A DNA stretch of 37,077 nucleotides from an uncultured Alphaproteobacteria bacterium (GTDB lineage: Bacteria > Pseudomonadota > Alphaproteobacteria > Rhizobiales > Ancalomicrobiaceae), in assembly GCA_937892955.1 (NCBI GenBank), contig CALBKH010000122.1, positions 1 through 37,077 on the forward strand. Direction: 5' to 3'. Under the pieces are notes generated by a model that was given only the letters and a program-made list of their open reading frames with translations, searched no databases and was not told where the DNA came from. This document shows, piece after piece, positions 7,306-15,267 of the stretch (within the stretch, counting starts at the first letter, position 1; every line of letters starts with the position of its first letter). A program made the position numbers and the translations under genes.

Positions 7306-8286
7306 ATGTTCAGCCTCGCCGATTTCCGCGCCGCCGCCGACATCATCGGCCGTCACATGGCCCCGACGCCGCAATACGCTTGGCCGCTGCTCGCCGACGA
7401 ACTCGGCGTCGAAACCTGGGTCAAGCACGAGAACCACACGCCGACCGGCGCCTTCAAGCTGCGCGGCGGCTTGGTCTACGTGACCCGGCTCCGCCGCGAC
7501 CGTCCCGAGGTCAAGGGCGTCGTCTCCGCCACCCGCGGCAATCACGGCCAGTCGATCGCCTTCGCCGCCCGCTCCGCCGGACTGCCCTGCACCATCGTCG
7601 TGCCGCACGGCAATTCCGCCGAGAAGAACGCCGCGATGCGGGCGCTCGGCGCCGACCTGATCGAAGCGGGCGCCGATTTCGAGGCCGCCAAAGCGGTCGC
7701 CGCCGATGTCGCCGCGACCCGAGGCTTCGAAATGGTGCCCTCCTTCCACCCCGACCTCGTCCTCGGCGTCGGCACCTACGGCATCGAACTGCTCTCCGCC
7801 GTGCCCGATCTCGACGTCGTCTTCTGTCCGATCGGCATGGGCTCCGGCATCTGCGGTCTCGTCCACGCCAAGGCTGCGCTCGGCCATCGGGTGTCGATCG
7901 TCGGCGTCGTCTCCGACACCGCCCCCGGCTATCGCCTGTCGATGGAAGCCGGCCGGCCGATCGCCACCGACGCACCCGCCTCCACCTTCGCCGACGGCAT
8001 GGCGGTGCGCGCGCCATCGGCCGAGGCGCTCGAGGTGATGAAGGCCGGCGTGTCGAGGATCGTCGAGGTCGACGACGATTCCATCGCCGACGCCGCCCGT
8101 CGCCTGTTCTCCACCACCCACAATCTCGCCGAAGGCGCCGGCGCCGCCGCCCTCGCCGCCCTCACCGCCGAACGGCAGCGCTGGCACGGCGCCAAGGCCG
8201 CGGTGATCCTGTCGGGCGGCAACATCGACCGCGCCTGGTTCCGCACCGTCCTCGACGGCGGCACGCCGCATCCGGCCGCCGCCTGA
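7306..8286 (+). CDS. PLP-dependent threonine dehydratase-like enzyme
   Basis: A 326-aa fold-type II PLP enzyme of the threonine/serine dehydratase family, catalytic domain only (no C-terminal ACT-like regulatory domain). The PLP lysine is Lys51 in TGAFKLRGG. The substrate loop is SATRGNHGQS, and the phosphate-binding glycine loop reads GMGSGICG. It probably deaminates a hydroxy-amino acid to a 2-oxo acid, but the family also includes serine racemases and ectoine-pathway EutB, so the substrate is uncertain. The start at 7306 (MFSLADFRAAAD) matches where homology normally begins. The in-frame extension back to 7186 runs through AT-rich DNA and is unlikely to be coding. There is no strong ribosome site. 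A small hairpin (7256-7272, CGCCGAG/CTCGGCG) lies in its leader. A copy of the three-hairpin repeat begins one base after its stop codon. Confidence 0.82.
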   Translation: MFSLADFRAAADIIGRHMAPTPQYAWPLLADELGVETWVKHENHTPTGAFKLRGGLVYVTRLRRDRPEVKGVVSATRGNHGQSIAFAARSAGLPCTIVVPHGNSAEKNAAMRALGADLIEAGADFEAAKAVAADVAATRGFEMVPSFHPDLVLGVGTYGIELLSAVPDLDVVFCPIGMGSGICGLVHAKAALGHRVSIVGVVSDTAPGYRLSMEAGRPIATDAPASTFADGMAVRAPSAEALEVMKAGVSRIVEVDDDSIADAARRLFSTTHNLAEGAGAAALAALTAERQRWHGAKAAVILSGGNIDRAWFRTVLDGGTPHPAAA

Positions 8287-8641
8287 GACCATCGGCCATC
8301 GAAAACGACCGATGGTATTCCCGGCGCGAATTTCTCCTGCCTCTGACGCAAACGAGAAATTCGCGTGTCTTCGAGAGCCGGGCGCGTGAGCGCCGTCGGC
8401 CTTTGGTATGACCCGGCGACCCGGAACGGTTGCGACCCGATGGGAACATCCTCGTGGCCGCCGGCGGCCGCGGGAGGCCCACGGAGCGCATGATGCATGC
8501 ATGCTCTCCATCGCTCGCGGACGGATGCCTCCCGCTCCGGTCCGGACCGTGACGGCGCCGGCCGGCGGTCGATCGCCGTCGTCCACCGCCACCACCGCGA
8601 AAGCCGTTGCGTCCACCCCGCGGCGGCGCTAACCACCTCTC
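8287..8641. other. 355-bp intergenic region before the AsmA gene
   Basis: The first 125 bp are repeat copy B. The remainder (8413-8641) has no supportable gene; its only notable string is ATGATGCATGCATG near 8490. It must carry the ribosome site, and perhaps a promoter, for the AsmA-family gene, but no clear Shine-Dalgarno sequence is seen. Confidence 0.6.
8288..8412. repeat. Three-hairpin intergenic repeat, copy B
   Basis: The most regular copy. Hairpin 1 is ACCATCGG (8288-8295) / CCGATGGT (8309-8316), perfect, with a 13-nt loop. Hairpin 2 is CGCGAATTTCTC (8325-8336) / GAGAAATTCGCG (8354-8365), perfect 12 bp with a 17-nt loop. Hairpin 3 is GGCGC (8381-8385) / GCGCC (8390-8394) with loop GTGA, enclosed by GCCG / CGGC. 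It begins immediately after the dehydratase stop codon, so it forms the 3' untranslated region of that gene. Confidence 0.85.
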
Positions 8642-10435
8642 ATGGCTCGTTTCGCCCCCACAGCCGCACCGAAGCGCCTCCGACGTTCGGCTCTCGTGAT
8701 CCTCGCCCTCGTCCTCGCCGTCTTCGGCGCCATGACGATCCGGGCGACGATCACCGTCGACACCGCCCGCGCCGAGGTCGAGGAGAGCCTGAGCGCGCTC
8801 GCCGGGGTTCCGCTGCATCTCGGCGGCGTCGCCACCGCGCGCCTCCTACCCTGGCCGAGCGTCCGCTTCGACGACGTCTCCCTCCGGCGCCGGGGCGACG
8901 GTCGCGCCGTCGCCACCATGGCCTCCCTCGACGTCTCCCTCGACGTCGCCGCGCTGCTGCTCGGCCGACTGCGCGCGGAAGACCTGCGCCTCACCCATCC
9001 CGACGTCCATCTCGATCTCGGTGACACGCGGCCGACGATCCCGGCCGTCGTCACCGCGATCGCCGAATGGAAGCCGATCTCGGTGACGGTGGAGAAGGGC
9101 CGCTTCGCCCTGACGACGACCGCCGGCGAGGAGGTACTCGACACCGTCGACGCGCGCCTGTCCTGGCCGCGCCCCTCGGCCAATCTGCAATTGCGGGCGG
9201 GCTTCCGCTGGCGCGGGGAATCCCTCGGCTTCGACCTCGACAGCCCGTCGCCGGTCCGCCTGCTCGCCGGCGAGACCGGTGCCGCGTCGCTGCGGCTCAC
9301 CTCCGCACCGCTGCGCCTCGCCTTCTCCGGCACCGGAGGACTGACCTCCCCCGTCCGCTTCGAAGGCACCGGCGACGTCGAGATCGTCGATGCGGTACGC
9401 TTCGCCCGCTGGACCGGTCTGCCGCGAACCCGCGATCTTCTCGCCGGGCGCTTCCGCCTCGACGGCCGCCTGACCACCGACTCGCGCGGCGCCACCATGC
9501 CGGACGCCCGCCTCGACGTCGCCGGCAACAAGGCCGAGGGCGCGCTCACCCTGCGCTGGGATGCGGCGCGTCCGCGCCTTTCGGGCACCGTCGCTTTCGC
9601 CGCCCTCGATTTCACCTCCGGACGACGGCGTCCCTTCGGCGCCGGATGGCCCGATTTCCCCTTCGATCGCGACGTCCGGTCCCTCGACCTCGACCTGCGC
9701 CTCTCGACCCCGAGCGTGAAACTGCCGGGCACGACCCTGACGCGGGTCGCCGCCGCGCTCCACGTCTCCGAGGGACGGCTGCGCGCCGAGATCGGCAATG
9801 CCGAACTCTTCGGCAAGCCCGTCTCCGCGACGCTGCGCGGCACATTGGGCGGCGGCGGTCTCGAAGCGCAGATCCGAGCCGGTGGCGAAGAACTGCCGCT
9901 CGCCGACATCGCCAAGCTCTTCACCGTCCCCGGCGTCGAAGCCGGGAAGGCCTCCGTCAACTTCGACGGAGAGACCCGCTGCCTCACCCTCGGCGCCTGC
10001 TTCGCCGCGACCTCCGGTCACGTCCGCATCGACACCCGCGCCACCAAGGTGACGGGCACCTCGCCCTTCGCCGACATGTCGCGCTTCCGTCCGATCGTGC
10101 CGCAGGCGAACGGCACGACCGTCACCACCGCCTGGGAAGCCGTCGCCGTCGACATGCGTCTGGCCGGCGCGCGCGCCACCGTCGATCGCGTCGAGATCCT
10201 CGGTCAGGACGCCCGCTTCCTCTTCACCGGGAAAGGCGATCTGGCGAGCGGCGCGGTCGACCTCACCGGTCACGCCTATTTCCCGGCCTTCCGCCCCGAC
10301 CCCGCCCGCACCGGCACCAACGAGGTGGCGGTACCGCTGCGCATCGGCGGCACCCTGCGGCGGCTCGAGATCGCCGCTCCCGACGCCGCCCCGCCTCCCG
10401 AGCCGCAGCCGCTTCCGACCCCCGCCGCGCCCTGA
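8642..10435 (+). CDS. AsmA-family inner-membrane protein
   Basis: A 597-aa protein. A basic N-terminus is followed by one transmembrane segment (about residues 14-33, LVILALVLAVFGAMTIRA). The remainder is a long, beta-rich periplasmic region with the AsmA signature: an early segment similar to LSALAGVPLHLGGVATARLLPWPSVRFDDVSL and a late conserved stretch containing ATDMSRFRPIV-like residues (FADMSRFRPI). AsmA-like proteins are bridge-type, lipid-transport-related proteins of the envelope. The start at 8642 is the first ATG giving a proper membrane anchor, but no good Shine-Dalgarno sequence precedes it. It is convergent with the cupin gene, 91 bp away. Confidence 0.8.
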   Translation: MARFAPTAAPKRLRRSALVILALVLAVFGAMTIRATITVDTARAEVEESLSALAGVPLHLGGVATARLLPWPSVRFDDVSLRRRGDGRAVATMASLDVSLDVAALLLGRLRAEDLRLTHPDVHLDLGDTRPTIPAVVTAIAEWKPISVTVEKGRFALTTTAGEEVLDTVDARLSWPRPSANLQLRAGFRWRGESLGFDLDSPSPVRLLAGETGAASLRLTSAPLRLAFSGTGGLTSPVRFEGTGDVEIVDAVRFARWTGLPRTRDLLAGRFRLDGRLTTDSRGATMPDARLDVAGNKAEGALTLRWDAARPRLSGTVAFAALDFTSGRRRPFGAGWPDFPFDRDVRSLDLDLRLSTPSVKLPGTTLTRVAAALHVSEGRLRAEIGNAELFGKPVSATLRGTLGGGGLEAQIRAGGEELPLADIAKLFTVPGVEAGKASVNFDGETRCLTLGACFAATSGHVRIDTRATKVTGTSPFADMSRFRPIVPQANGTTVTTAWEAVAVDMRLAGARATVDRVEILGQDARFLFTGKGDLASGAVDLTGHAYFPAFRPDPARTGTNEVAVPLRIGGTLRRLEIAAPDAAPPPEPQPLPTPAAP

Positions 10436-10526
10436 AGTCCGACGGTGTCGGCGCGCCGTGCGCCCGCACCGGCCGTCGAGCGGCACCGAACGCATCTCCA
10501 CAGCGATGCGGTGGCGACAAGGGTCT

Positions 10527-10874
10527 TCAGGCGACGATCGCGTAGATCTTGCGCACCGGCTCGATCGTTTCCCACACGCCGCGGAAGCCGCGCGGGATCG
10601 CGAAGGCGTCGCCGACGCCGAACTCGCGGGGCGCGCCCCCGTCCTCGGTGAGCCGCACCCGGCCGGCGAGGATCACGCAGAGCTCGTCCTCGTCGTAGGC
10701 GACGCGCCAGGCGCCGACCTCCGACTGCCACACCCCGGTGAAGAATCCCGCGTCCGCGTTCTCGTAGCCCGGCCGGAGGCCGGTCGACGGATCGCCGGAG
10801 ACGAGCTTCTCCGGCGCGATCTTCTCGTCGAGATCGGCGATCGGCGCGAGCGACAGGGCGACGACGTCGGGCAT
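10527..10874 (-). CDS. Cupin-domain protein at the end of the polyamine uptake operon
   Basis: A 115-aa single-domain cupin. It contains RVAYDEDELCVILAGRVRL, followed by a second motif around GVGDAFAIPRGFRGVWETI, as in the Cupin_3/EutQ-like group. The ATG at 10874 has GGAGG four bases upstream; the earlier in-frame start at 10895 does not. It follows the PotI-like permease by 37 bp on the same strand and is probably cotranscribed with the transporter. Small cupins of this group are often found beside polyamine and amino-acid catabolic genes. Whether this one is an enzyme or a ligand-binding protein is not shown by the sequence. Confidence 0.8.
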   Translation of the reverse strand: MPDVVALSLAPIADLDEKIAPEKLVSGDPSTGLRPGYENADAGFFTGVWQSEVGAWRVAYDEDELCVILAGRVRLTEDGGAPREFGVGDAFAIPRGFRGVWETIEPVRKIYAIVA

Positions 10875-10911
10875 GGAACCTCCACGAGGCGACATTGGTG
10901 GAACCGGGCGG

Positions 10912-11733
10912 TCACCCGCCCGCGGCGAAAGCGGCGCGTTCGGCCTTCTCGCGTTCCGCTTCCTGGCGTTTGGTGAGGATCGAGGCGGCGATCACCGCGA
11001 TCGAGACGACCGCGATCATCAACGTGCACACCGCGTTGATCTCCGGCTTCACCCCGAGGCGGACGTCCGAATAGATCTTCATCGGCAGGGTCGTTGCCCC
11101 CGGCCCGGTGGCGAAGGAGGCGATGACCAGATCGTCGAGCGACAGCGTGAAGGCGAGCATCCACCCCGACACCACCGCCGGCCAGATGATCGGCAGGGTG
11201 ATGCGGAAGAAGGTCCCGACAGGCCGGCAGCCGAGATCCATCGCCGCCTCCTCGAGGCTCTTGTCGAAGCCGACGAGCCGCGACTGCACCACCACCGCGA
11301 CGAAACACATGGTGAAGGTGATGTGCGAGAGGGTGATGGTCCAGAAACCGCGATCGAAGTCGACCGCCACGAAGAGCAGCAGCAGCGACAGACCGGTGAT
11401 CACCTCCGGCATCACCAGCGGCGCATAGACCATGCCGGAGAACAGGAGCCGCCCGCGGAACCGCCCGAACCGGGTGAGCGCGATCGCCGCCATCGTGCCC
11501 AGCACCGTTGCCACGCTCGCCGACAGCATCCCGACCTTCAGCGTCACCCAGGCGGCGTCGAGCAGTTGTTCGTTGTCGAACACTTCGCCGTACCAGCGTG
11601 TCGACCAGCCGCCCCAAACCGCGACCGAGCGCCCGGCGTTGAACGAGTAGATCACCAGGATGACGATCGGCAGGTAGAGGAAGGAGAAGCCGAGCGCCAA
11701 AGACGTGGCGTTGAACCAGGTGAACCGTTTCAT
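10912..11733 (-). CDS. potI: Polyamine ABC transporter permease (PotI/PotC-like)
   Basis: A 273-aa inner-membrane permease with about six transmembrane segments, the first at residues 10-32 (LALGFSFLYLPIVILVIYSF). The cytoplasmic coupling (EAA) loop reads LEEAAMDLGCRPVGTFFRITLPII (about 175-198), the site that contacts the ATPase. Sequence and order match PotC/PotI, one of the two permease subunits of putrescine/spermidine importers. Its start codon overlaps the stop of the upstream permease by four bases (ATGA), showing translational coupling. The C-terminal tail is charged (KRQEAEREKAERAAFAAGG). Confidence 0.92.
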   Translation of the reverse strand: MKRFTWFNATSLALGFSFLYLPIVILVIYSFNAGRSVAVWGGWSTRWYGEVFDNEQLLDAAWVTLKVGMLSASVATVLGTMAAIALTRFGRFRGRLLFSGMVYAPLVMPEVITGLSLLLLFVAVDFDRGFWTITLSHITFTMCFVAVVVQSRLVGFDKSLEEAAMDLGCRPVGTFFRITLPIIWPAVVSGWMLAFTLSLDDLVIASFATGPGATTLPMKIYSDVRLGVKPEINAVCTLMIAVVSIAVIAASILTKRQEAEREKAERAAFAAGG

Positions 11734-12629
11734 CGCTCGGCCTCCTGAGCCTTCGCCTGGGCGTTCTGGAAGACGACGATCGGCACCACCAGCAGCATCA
11801 GCAGCGTGATCGCGACGGCGGAGGCCGCCGGCCAATCGCGGTTGTTGAAGAACTCCTCCCACAGCGTCTTGCCGATCATCACCGTGTCGGACCCGCCGAG
11901 CAGGTCGGGGATGACGAACTCGCCGACCGCCGGAATGAAGACCAGGAACGATCCGGCGATGACGCCGGGGACCGACAGCGGGAAAGTCACCCGCCAGAAC
12001 GCCTGCAGCGGCGTACAGCCGAGATCCTGCGCCGCCTCGATCAGCGTGTCGTCGAGCTTCTCGAGGCTCGAATAGAGCGGCAGCACCATGAAGGGCAGGT
12101 AGGAATAGATGATGCCGATGTAGACCGCCCGCGTCGTCGCCAGGAAGGTGATCGGCTCGTCGACGAGACCGAGCGACACCAGCACCCAGTTGAGCAGCCC
12201 CTCCTCCGACAGGATGCCGATCCAGGCGTAGACGCGGATCAGGAACGACGTCCAGAACGGTAGGATCACCATCATCAACAGCGTCGGCCGCCACGCCTTC
12301 GGCGCCCGCGCCATGCCGTAGGCGAGCGGGTAGGCGACGAACAGCATCAGGACGGTCGAAGAGAGCGCGATCCACACGCTGGAGAGATAGCTCTCGACGT
12401 AGATGCTCTCGGAGATCAGCCGCCCGTAGTTCATGGCGGTGAAGTCACCGATCTTGGTCCACACCTCGGCGAGCGAGGCGAACACCGGCTCGTAGGGCGG
12501 CGCCGCGATGATGCTCGTCGACAGCGAGATCTTCGCCACGATCAGGAACGGCACCAGGAACAGCACCACCATCCACAGATAGGGGATGCCGATCACCACC
12601 CATCTGCCCCATCGTCCGCCGCCGGTCAT
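11730..12629 (-). CDS. potH: Polyamine ABC transporter permease (PotH/PotB-like)
   Basis: A 299-aa permease. The N-terminal membrane helix (residues about 9-31, VVIGIPYLWMVVLFLVPFLIV) is followed by the large periplasmic loop typical of PotB/PotH. The coupling loop is LIEAAQDLGCTPLQAFWRVTFPLS. It would pair with the PotI-like subunit to form the membrane channel. The start is the ATG at 12629, 15 bp after the upstream ATPase stop; the downstream end overlaps potI by four bases. Confidence 0.92.
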   Translation of the reverse strand: MTGGGRWGRWVVIGIPYLWMVVLFLVPFLIVAKISLSTSIIAAPPYEPVFASLAEVWTKIGDFTAMNYGRLISESIYVESYLSSVWIALSSTVLMLFVAYPLAYGMARAPKAWRPTLLMMVILPFWTSFLIRVYAWIGILSEEGLLNWVLVSLGLVDEPITFLATTRAVYIGIIYSYLPFMVLPLYSSLEKLDDTLIEAAQDLGCTPLQAFWRVTFPLSVPGVIAGSFLVFIPAVGEFVIPDLLGGSDTVMIGKTLWEEFFNNRDWPAASAVAITLLMLLVVPIVVFQNAQAKAQEAER

Positions 12630-12643
12630 CGCCGATCCCTCCC

Positions 12644-13792
12644 TCACGACGTGAGCACGACGCCCGAGGACCGCGACCAGAAGAGCCAGACCCGGTCCTC
12701 CCAGCCGATCGGCCGCTCGACGGTGCGATCGACGTTGGCGACGGTGGCGCGGATGGTGGCGCCGCTGTCGAGTTTGACGTGATAGACCGAGACGTCGCCG
12801 ATGTAGGCGATGTCCCAGACCGTGCCGGCGACGGCGTTGTGCGACACGTCGGCCGGCGCCTCGTGGGCGATGCGCACCTTCTCCGGCCGGACCGCCAGCC
12901 ACACCGTCGCGCCGACCGTGGTGGCGATCGCATCGTCGACCACGAGCGGCACCGCCGGCGAGGTCCCCTCGATGCGGATGGTCCCGCCCTCGATACCCGA
13001 GACCCGCCCCTCGATCAGGTTGATGTCGCCGATGAAGTCGGCGACGTAGCGCGAGTTCGGCTGCTCGTAGATCTCGGAGGGACCGGCGACCTGGATGAGC
13101 TTGCCGTGATCCATCACCGCGATGCGGTCGGCGACCGTCATCGCCTCCTCCTGATCGTGGGTGACGATCAGGAAGGTCATGCCGAGCTGCTGCTGCAGGT
13201 CCATCAGTTCGAACTGGGTCTCCTCGCGCAGCTTCTTGTCGAGCGCCCCGAGCGGTTCGTCGAGCAGCAGCACCTTCGGCCGCTTGGCCAGCGACCGGGC
13301 GAGCGCCACGCGCTGGCGCTGACCGCCGGAGAGCTGATGCGGCTTGCGCTTGGCGAACTTCTCGAGCTTGGTCAGCTTGAGCATCTCGGCCACCCGGACC
13401 TCGATGTCCGCCTTCGGCATCTTGTCCATGACCAGCCCGAAGCCGATGTTCTTCTCCACCGACATGTGCGGGAAGAGAGCGTAGGACTGGAACATCATGT
13501 TGACCGGCCGCTCGTAGGGCTGTTTGCCCGCGAGATCCGTGCCGGCGAGCAGGATCGCCCCCTCGCTCGGATGCTCGAAGCCGGCGAGCATCCGCATCAG
13601 CGTGGTCTTGCCGCAACCCGACGGACCGAGCAGCGCGAAGAACTCCCGCTCGTAGATGCCGAGGGAGACGTCGTCGACCGCGGTGAAGTCACCGAAGCGC
13701 TTGACCACGTTTCGGAATTCGATCAAGGGCTTCGCCGCCGGATCGTTCCACGGCGCGAATTTGCGTCGGACCGGACCGAGTGTCTTCGCCAT
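12644..13792 (-). CDS. potG: Polyamine ABC transporter ATP-binding protein (PotG/PotA-like)
   Basis: A 382-aa ATPase. Walker A is GPSGCGKT (residues 56-63), the ABC signature LSGGQ (154-158), Walker B LLLDEP (175-180), and the switch histidine is His212 in THDQEEAM. The C-terminal quarter (about 290-380) is the TOBE regulatory domain common to spermidine/putrescine and MalK-type ATPases. It energises uptake through PotH/PotI. A GAGGG lies upstream of the ATG at 13792. It is separated from potF by 225 bp that contain a long palindrome. Confidence 0.93.
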   Translation of the reverse strand: MAKTLGPVRRKFAPWNDPAAKPLIEFRNVVKRFGDFTAVDDVSLGIYEREFFALLGPSGCGKTTLMRMLAGFEHPSEGAILLAGTDLAGKQPYERPVNMMFQSYALFPHMSVEKNIGFGLVMDKMPKADIEVRVAEMLKLTKLEKFAKRKPHQLSGGQRQRVALARSLAKRPKVLLLDEPLGALDKKLREETQFELMDLQQQLGMTFLIVTHDQEEAMTVADRIAVMDHGKLIQVAGPSEIYEQPNSRYVADFIGDINLIEGRVSGIEGGTIRIEGTSPAVPLVVDDAIATTVGATVWLAVRPEKVRIAHEAPADVSHNAVAGTVWDIAYIGDVSVYHVKLDSGATIRATVANVDRTVERPIGWEDRVWLFWSRSSGVVLTS

Positions 13793-13847
13793 GCCCTACC
13801 CTCGCGGTTTCGCTGAAACACCGTCCCCACGCGGGACTTGCTCTCGG

Positions 13848-13973
13848 TGCGCGATGGTTCGAGACGGACCTTCGGCCCTCCTCACCATGAGGCGCAAGCG
13901 GACTGCCGAGCCGATTTCGAACGCCTCGTGGTGAGGAGCGCTCGGGAACGAGCGCGTCTCGAACCATCGCGCA
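13848..13973. repeat. 126-bp long palindromic repeat between potF and potG
   Basis: The outer arms form a perfect 19-bp inverted repeat (13848-13866 / 13955-13973, core GATGGTTCGAGACG). Inside, 13878-13894 pairs with 13922-13938 at 16 of 17 positions (CTCCTCACCATGAGG type), and GCGCTC / GAGCGC forms a small hairpin. The whole unit can form one long imperfect stem. Sequences of the type GGTTCGAGACG...CTCCTCACCATGAGG recur in intergenic regions of many Hyphomicrobiales (recollection; no search made). Confidence 0.85.
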
Positions 13974-13985
13974 AGACCGTGTGGC

Positions 13986-14011
13986 CGGGCCCGCCCCGAG
14001 GAGCGGGCCCG
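13986..14011 (-). other. GC hairpin just after the potF stop
   Basis: A perfect 9-bp stem, CGGGCCCGC / GCGGGCCCG, has an 8-nt loop and lies six bases past the potF stop on the minus strand. No T-run follows, so it is more likely an mRNA 3'-end stabiliser or processing barrier than a complete intrinsic terminator. Confidence 0.5.
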
Positions 14012-14017
14012 CCGCCC

Positions 14018-15127
14018 TCACTTGCGCTTCATCTCGCGCCACACCCGGGTCAGGTCGCGCTGCGACTTCTGGTCGAAGGGCGAGATGACGTAGAGCTTCT
14101 TCATCGTCTCTTCCGACGGATAGATGCTCCGATCGTCGAGGATCGCCTTGTCGACGAACTTCTGGGCCTCCAGGTTGCCGCTCGGGTACTGGATGAAGTT
14201 CGACGCCTTGGCGATCACTTCCGGCTTCATCATGTAGTTGATGAAGGTGTAGGCTTCTTCGACGTGCTCGGCATCCTTCGGGATGACGAAGTTGTCGAAG
14301 AACATGTAGGCGCCTTCCTTCGGAATGATGTAGCCGATCTCGACCTTCTTCTTCGGGTCGGTGACCGTCTTGTTCTTCTCCTCGGCGCGGCTGGCAGCCT
14401 GCTTGATGTCGCCGGACCAGCCGATCACCATGCAGACGTCGCCGTTGGCGAGCGCATTGATGTACTCGGAAGAGTGGAACTTGCGGATCGCCGGGCGAAT
14501 CTTCTTGAAGTGCGCCGCCGCTTTCTCCAGGTCTTCCTTCTTCTTGCTGTCCGGATCGAGGCCGAGGTAGTTCATCACCGCCGGGACGATCTCGTCGGGC
14601 GCGTCGAGCATCATGACGCCGCAGCTCTTCAGCTTCAGCACGTACTTCGGATCGAGCGCCAGCTTCCAGCTGTCGAGCGGTGCGTCGGGAACCAGTTCCT
14701 TGATCTTGGCGACGTTGTAGCCGATACCGGTGGTGCCCCACATGTAGTTGACGGCGTATTTGTTACCGGGATCGTACTTGGCGAGGATGTCGGTGACCAC
14801 CGGCCACATGTACTTGAGGTTCGGCAACTTCGACTTGTCGAGGGAGGTGAAGACACCGGTCTGGATCTGCCGGCCGAGGAAGTTGCCCGACGGCACCACC
14901 ACGTCGTAGCCGGTCTTGCCGGCGAGCAGCTTGGTCTCGAGCAACTCGTTGGAGTCGAAGACGTCGTACTTGACCTTGATCCCGGTCTCCTTGGTGAAGT
15001 CCTCGAGGATCGCCGGATCGATGTAGTCCGACCAGTTGTAGACGTTGACGACCTTCTCCTGCGCCTGCACACCGGTGACACCCGTGAGCGCGATCACGGC
15101 AGCCGAGGCGATGAGATGCTTCTTCAT
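14018..15127 (-). CDS. potF: Periplasmic putrescine/polyamine-binding protein (PotF/SpuD-like)
   Basis: A 369-aa binding protein. Its signal peptide is MKKHLIASAAVIALTGVTGV, with probable cleavage after AQA near residue 22. The mature protein opens VVNVYNWSDYIDP, then DVFDSNELLETKLLAGKTGYDVVVPSGNFLGRQI and HSSEYINALANGDVCMVIGWSGD. All match PotF/SpuD-type putrescine receptors closely. It binds polyamine in the periplasm and delivers it to PotHI. The ATG at 15127 has GAGAGG seven bases upstream; an in-frame TTG at 15133 is a poorer start. Gene order potF-potG-potH-potI is as in E. coli. A hairpin and a long palindrome lie between it and potG, which may favour higher potF mRNA levels. Confidence 0.94.
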   Translation of the reverse strand: MKKHLIASAAVIALTGVTGVQAQEKVVNVYNWSDYIDPAILEDFTKETGIKVKYDVFDSNELLETKLLAGKTGYDVVVPSGNFLGRQIQTGVFTSLDKSKLPNLKYMWPVVTDILAKYDPGNKYAVNYMWGTTGIGYNVAKIKELVPDAPLDSWKLALDPKYVLKLKSCGVMMLDAPDEIVPAVMNYLGLDPDSKKKEDLEKAAAHFKKIRPAIRKFHSSEYINALANGDVCMVIGWSGDIKQAASRAEEKNKTVTDPKKKVEIGYIIPKEGAYMFFDNFVIPKDAEHVEEAYTFINYMMKPEVIAKASNFIQYPSGNLEAQKFVDKAILDDRSIYPSEETMKKLYVISPFDQKSQRDLTRVWREMKRK

Positions 15128-15216
15128 GATCAATCCTCTCCCTCTGGGTCGCCCGCCTGTCGCACGCGGGAGCCCGGACCGAAACTAACTCCGAATTCCA
15201 CTTCCCGTCAGCCCGA

Positions 15217-15263
15217 AGCGCGGGCACCCGCGCTCAAAGAGAAAGCGCCGGCGAACCGGCGCT
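15217..15263 (-). terminator. Tandem terminator hairpins after the minus-strand synthetase
   Basis: On the minus strand a perfect 8-bp hairpin, AGCGCCGG / CCGGCGCT with a UUCG tetraloop (15244-15263), lies five bases past the stop codon at 15268 and is followed by TTTCTCTTTG. A second perfect hairpin, AGCGCGGG / CCCGCGCT (15217-15234), follows directly. The first has the stable cUUCGg-type loop and U-rich tail of a good intrinsic terminator. PotF therefore probably has its own promoter or depends on read-through. Confidence 0.75.
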
Positions 15264-15267
15264 CCCT

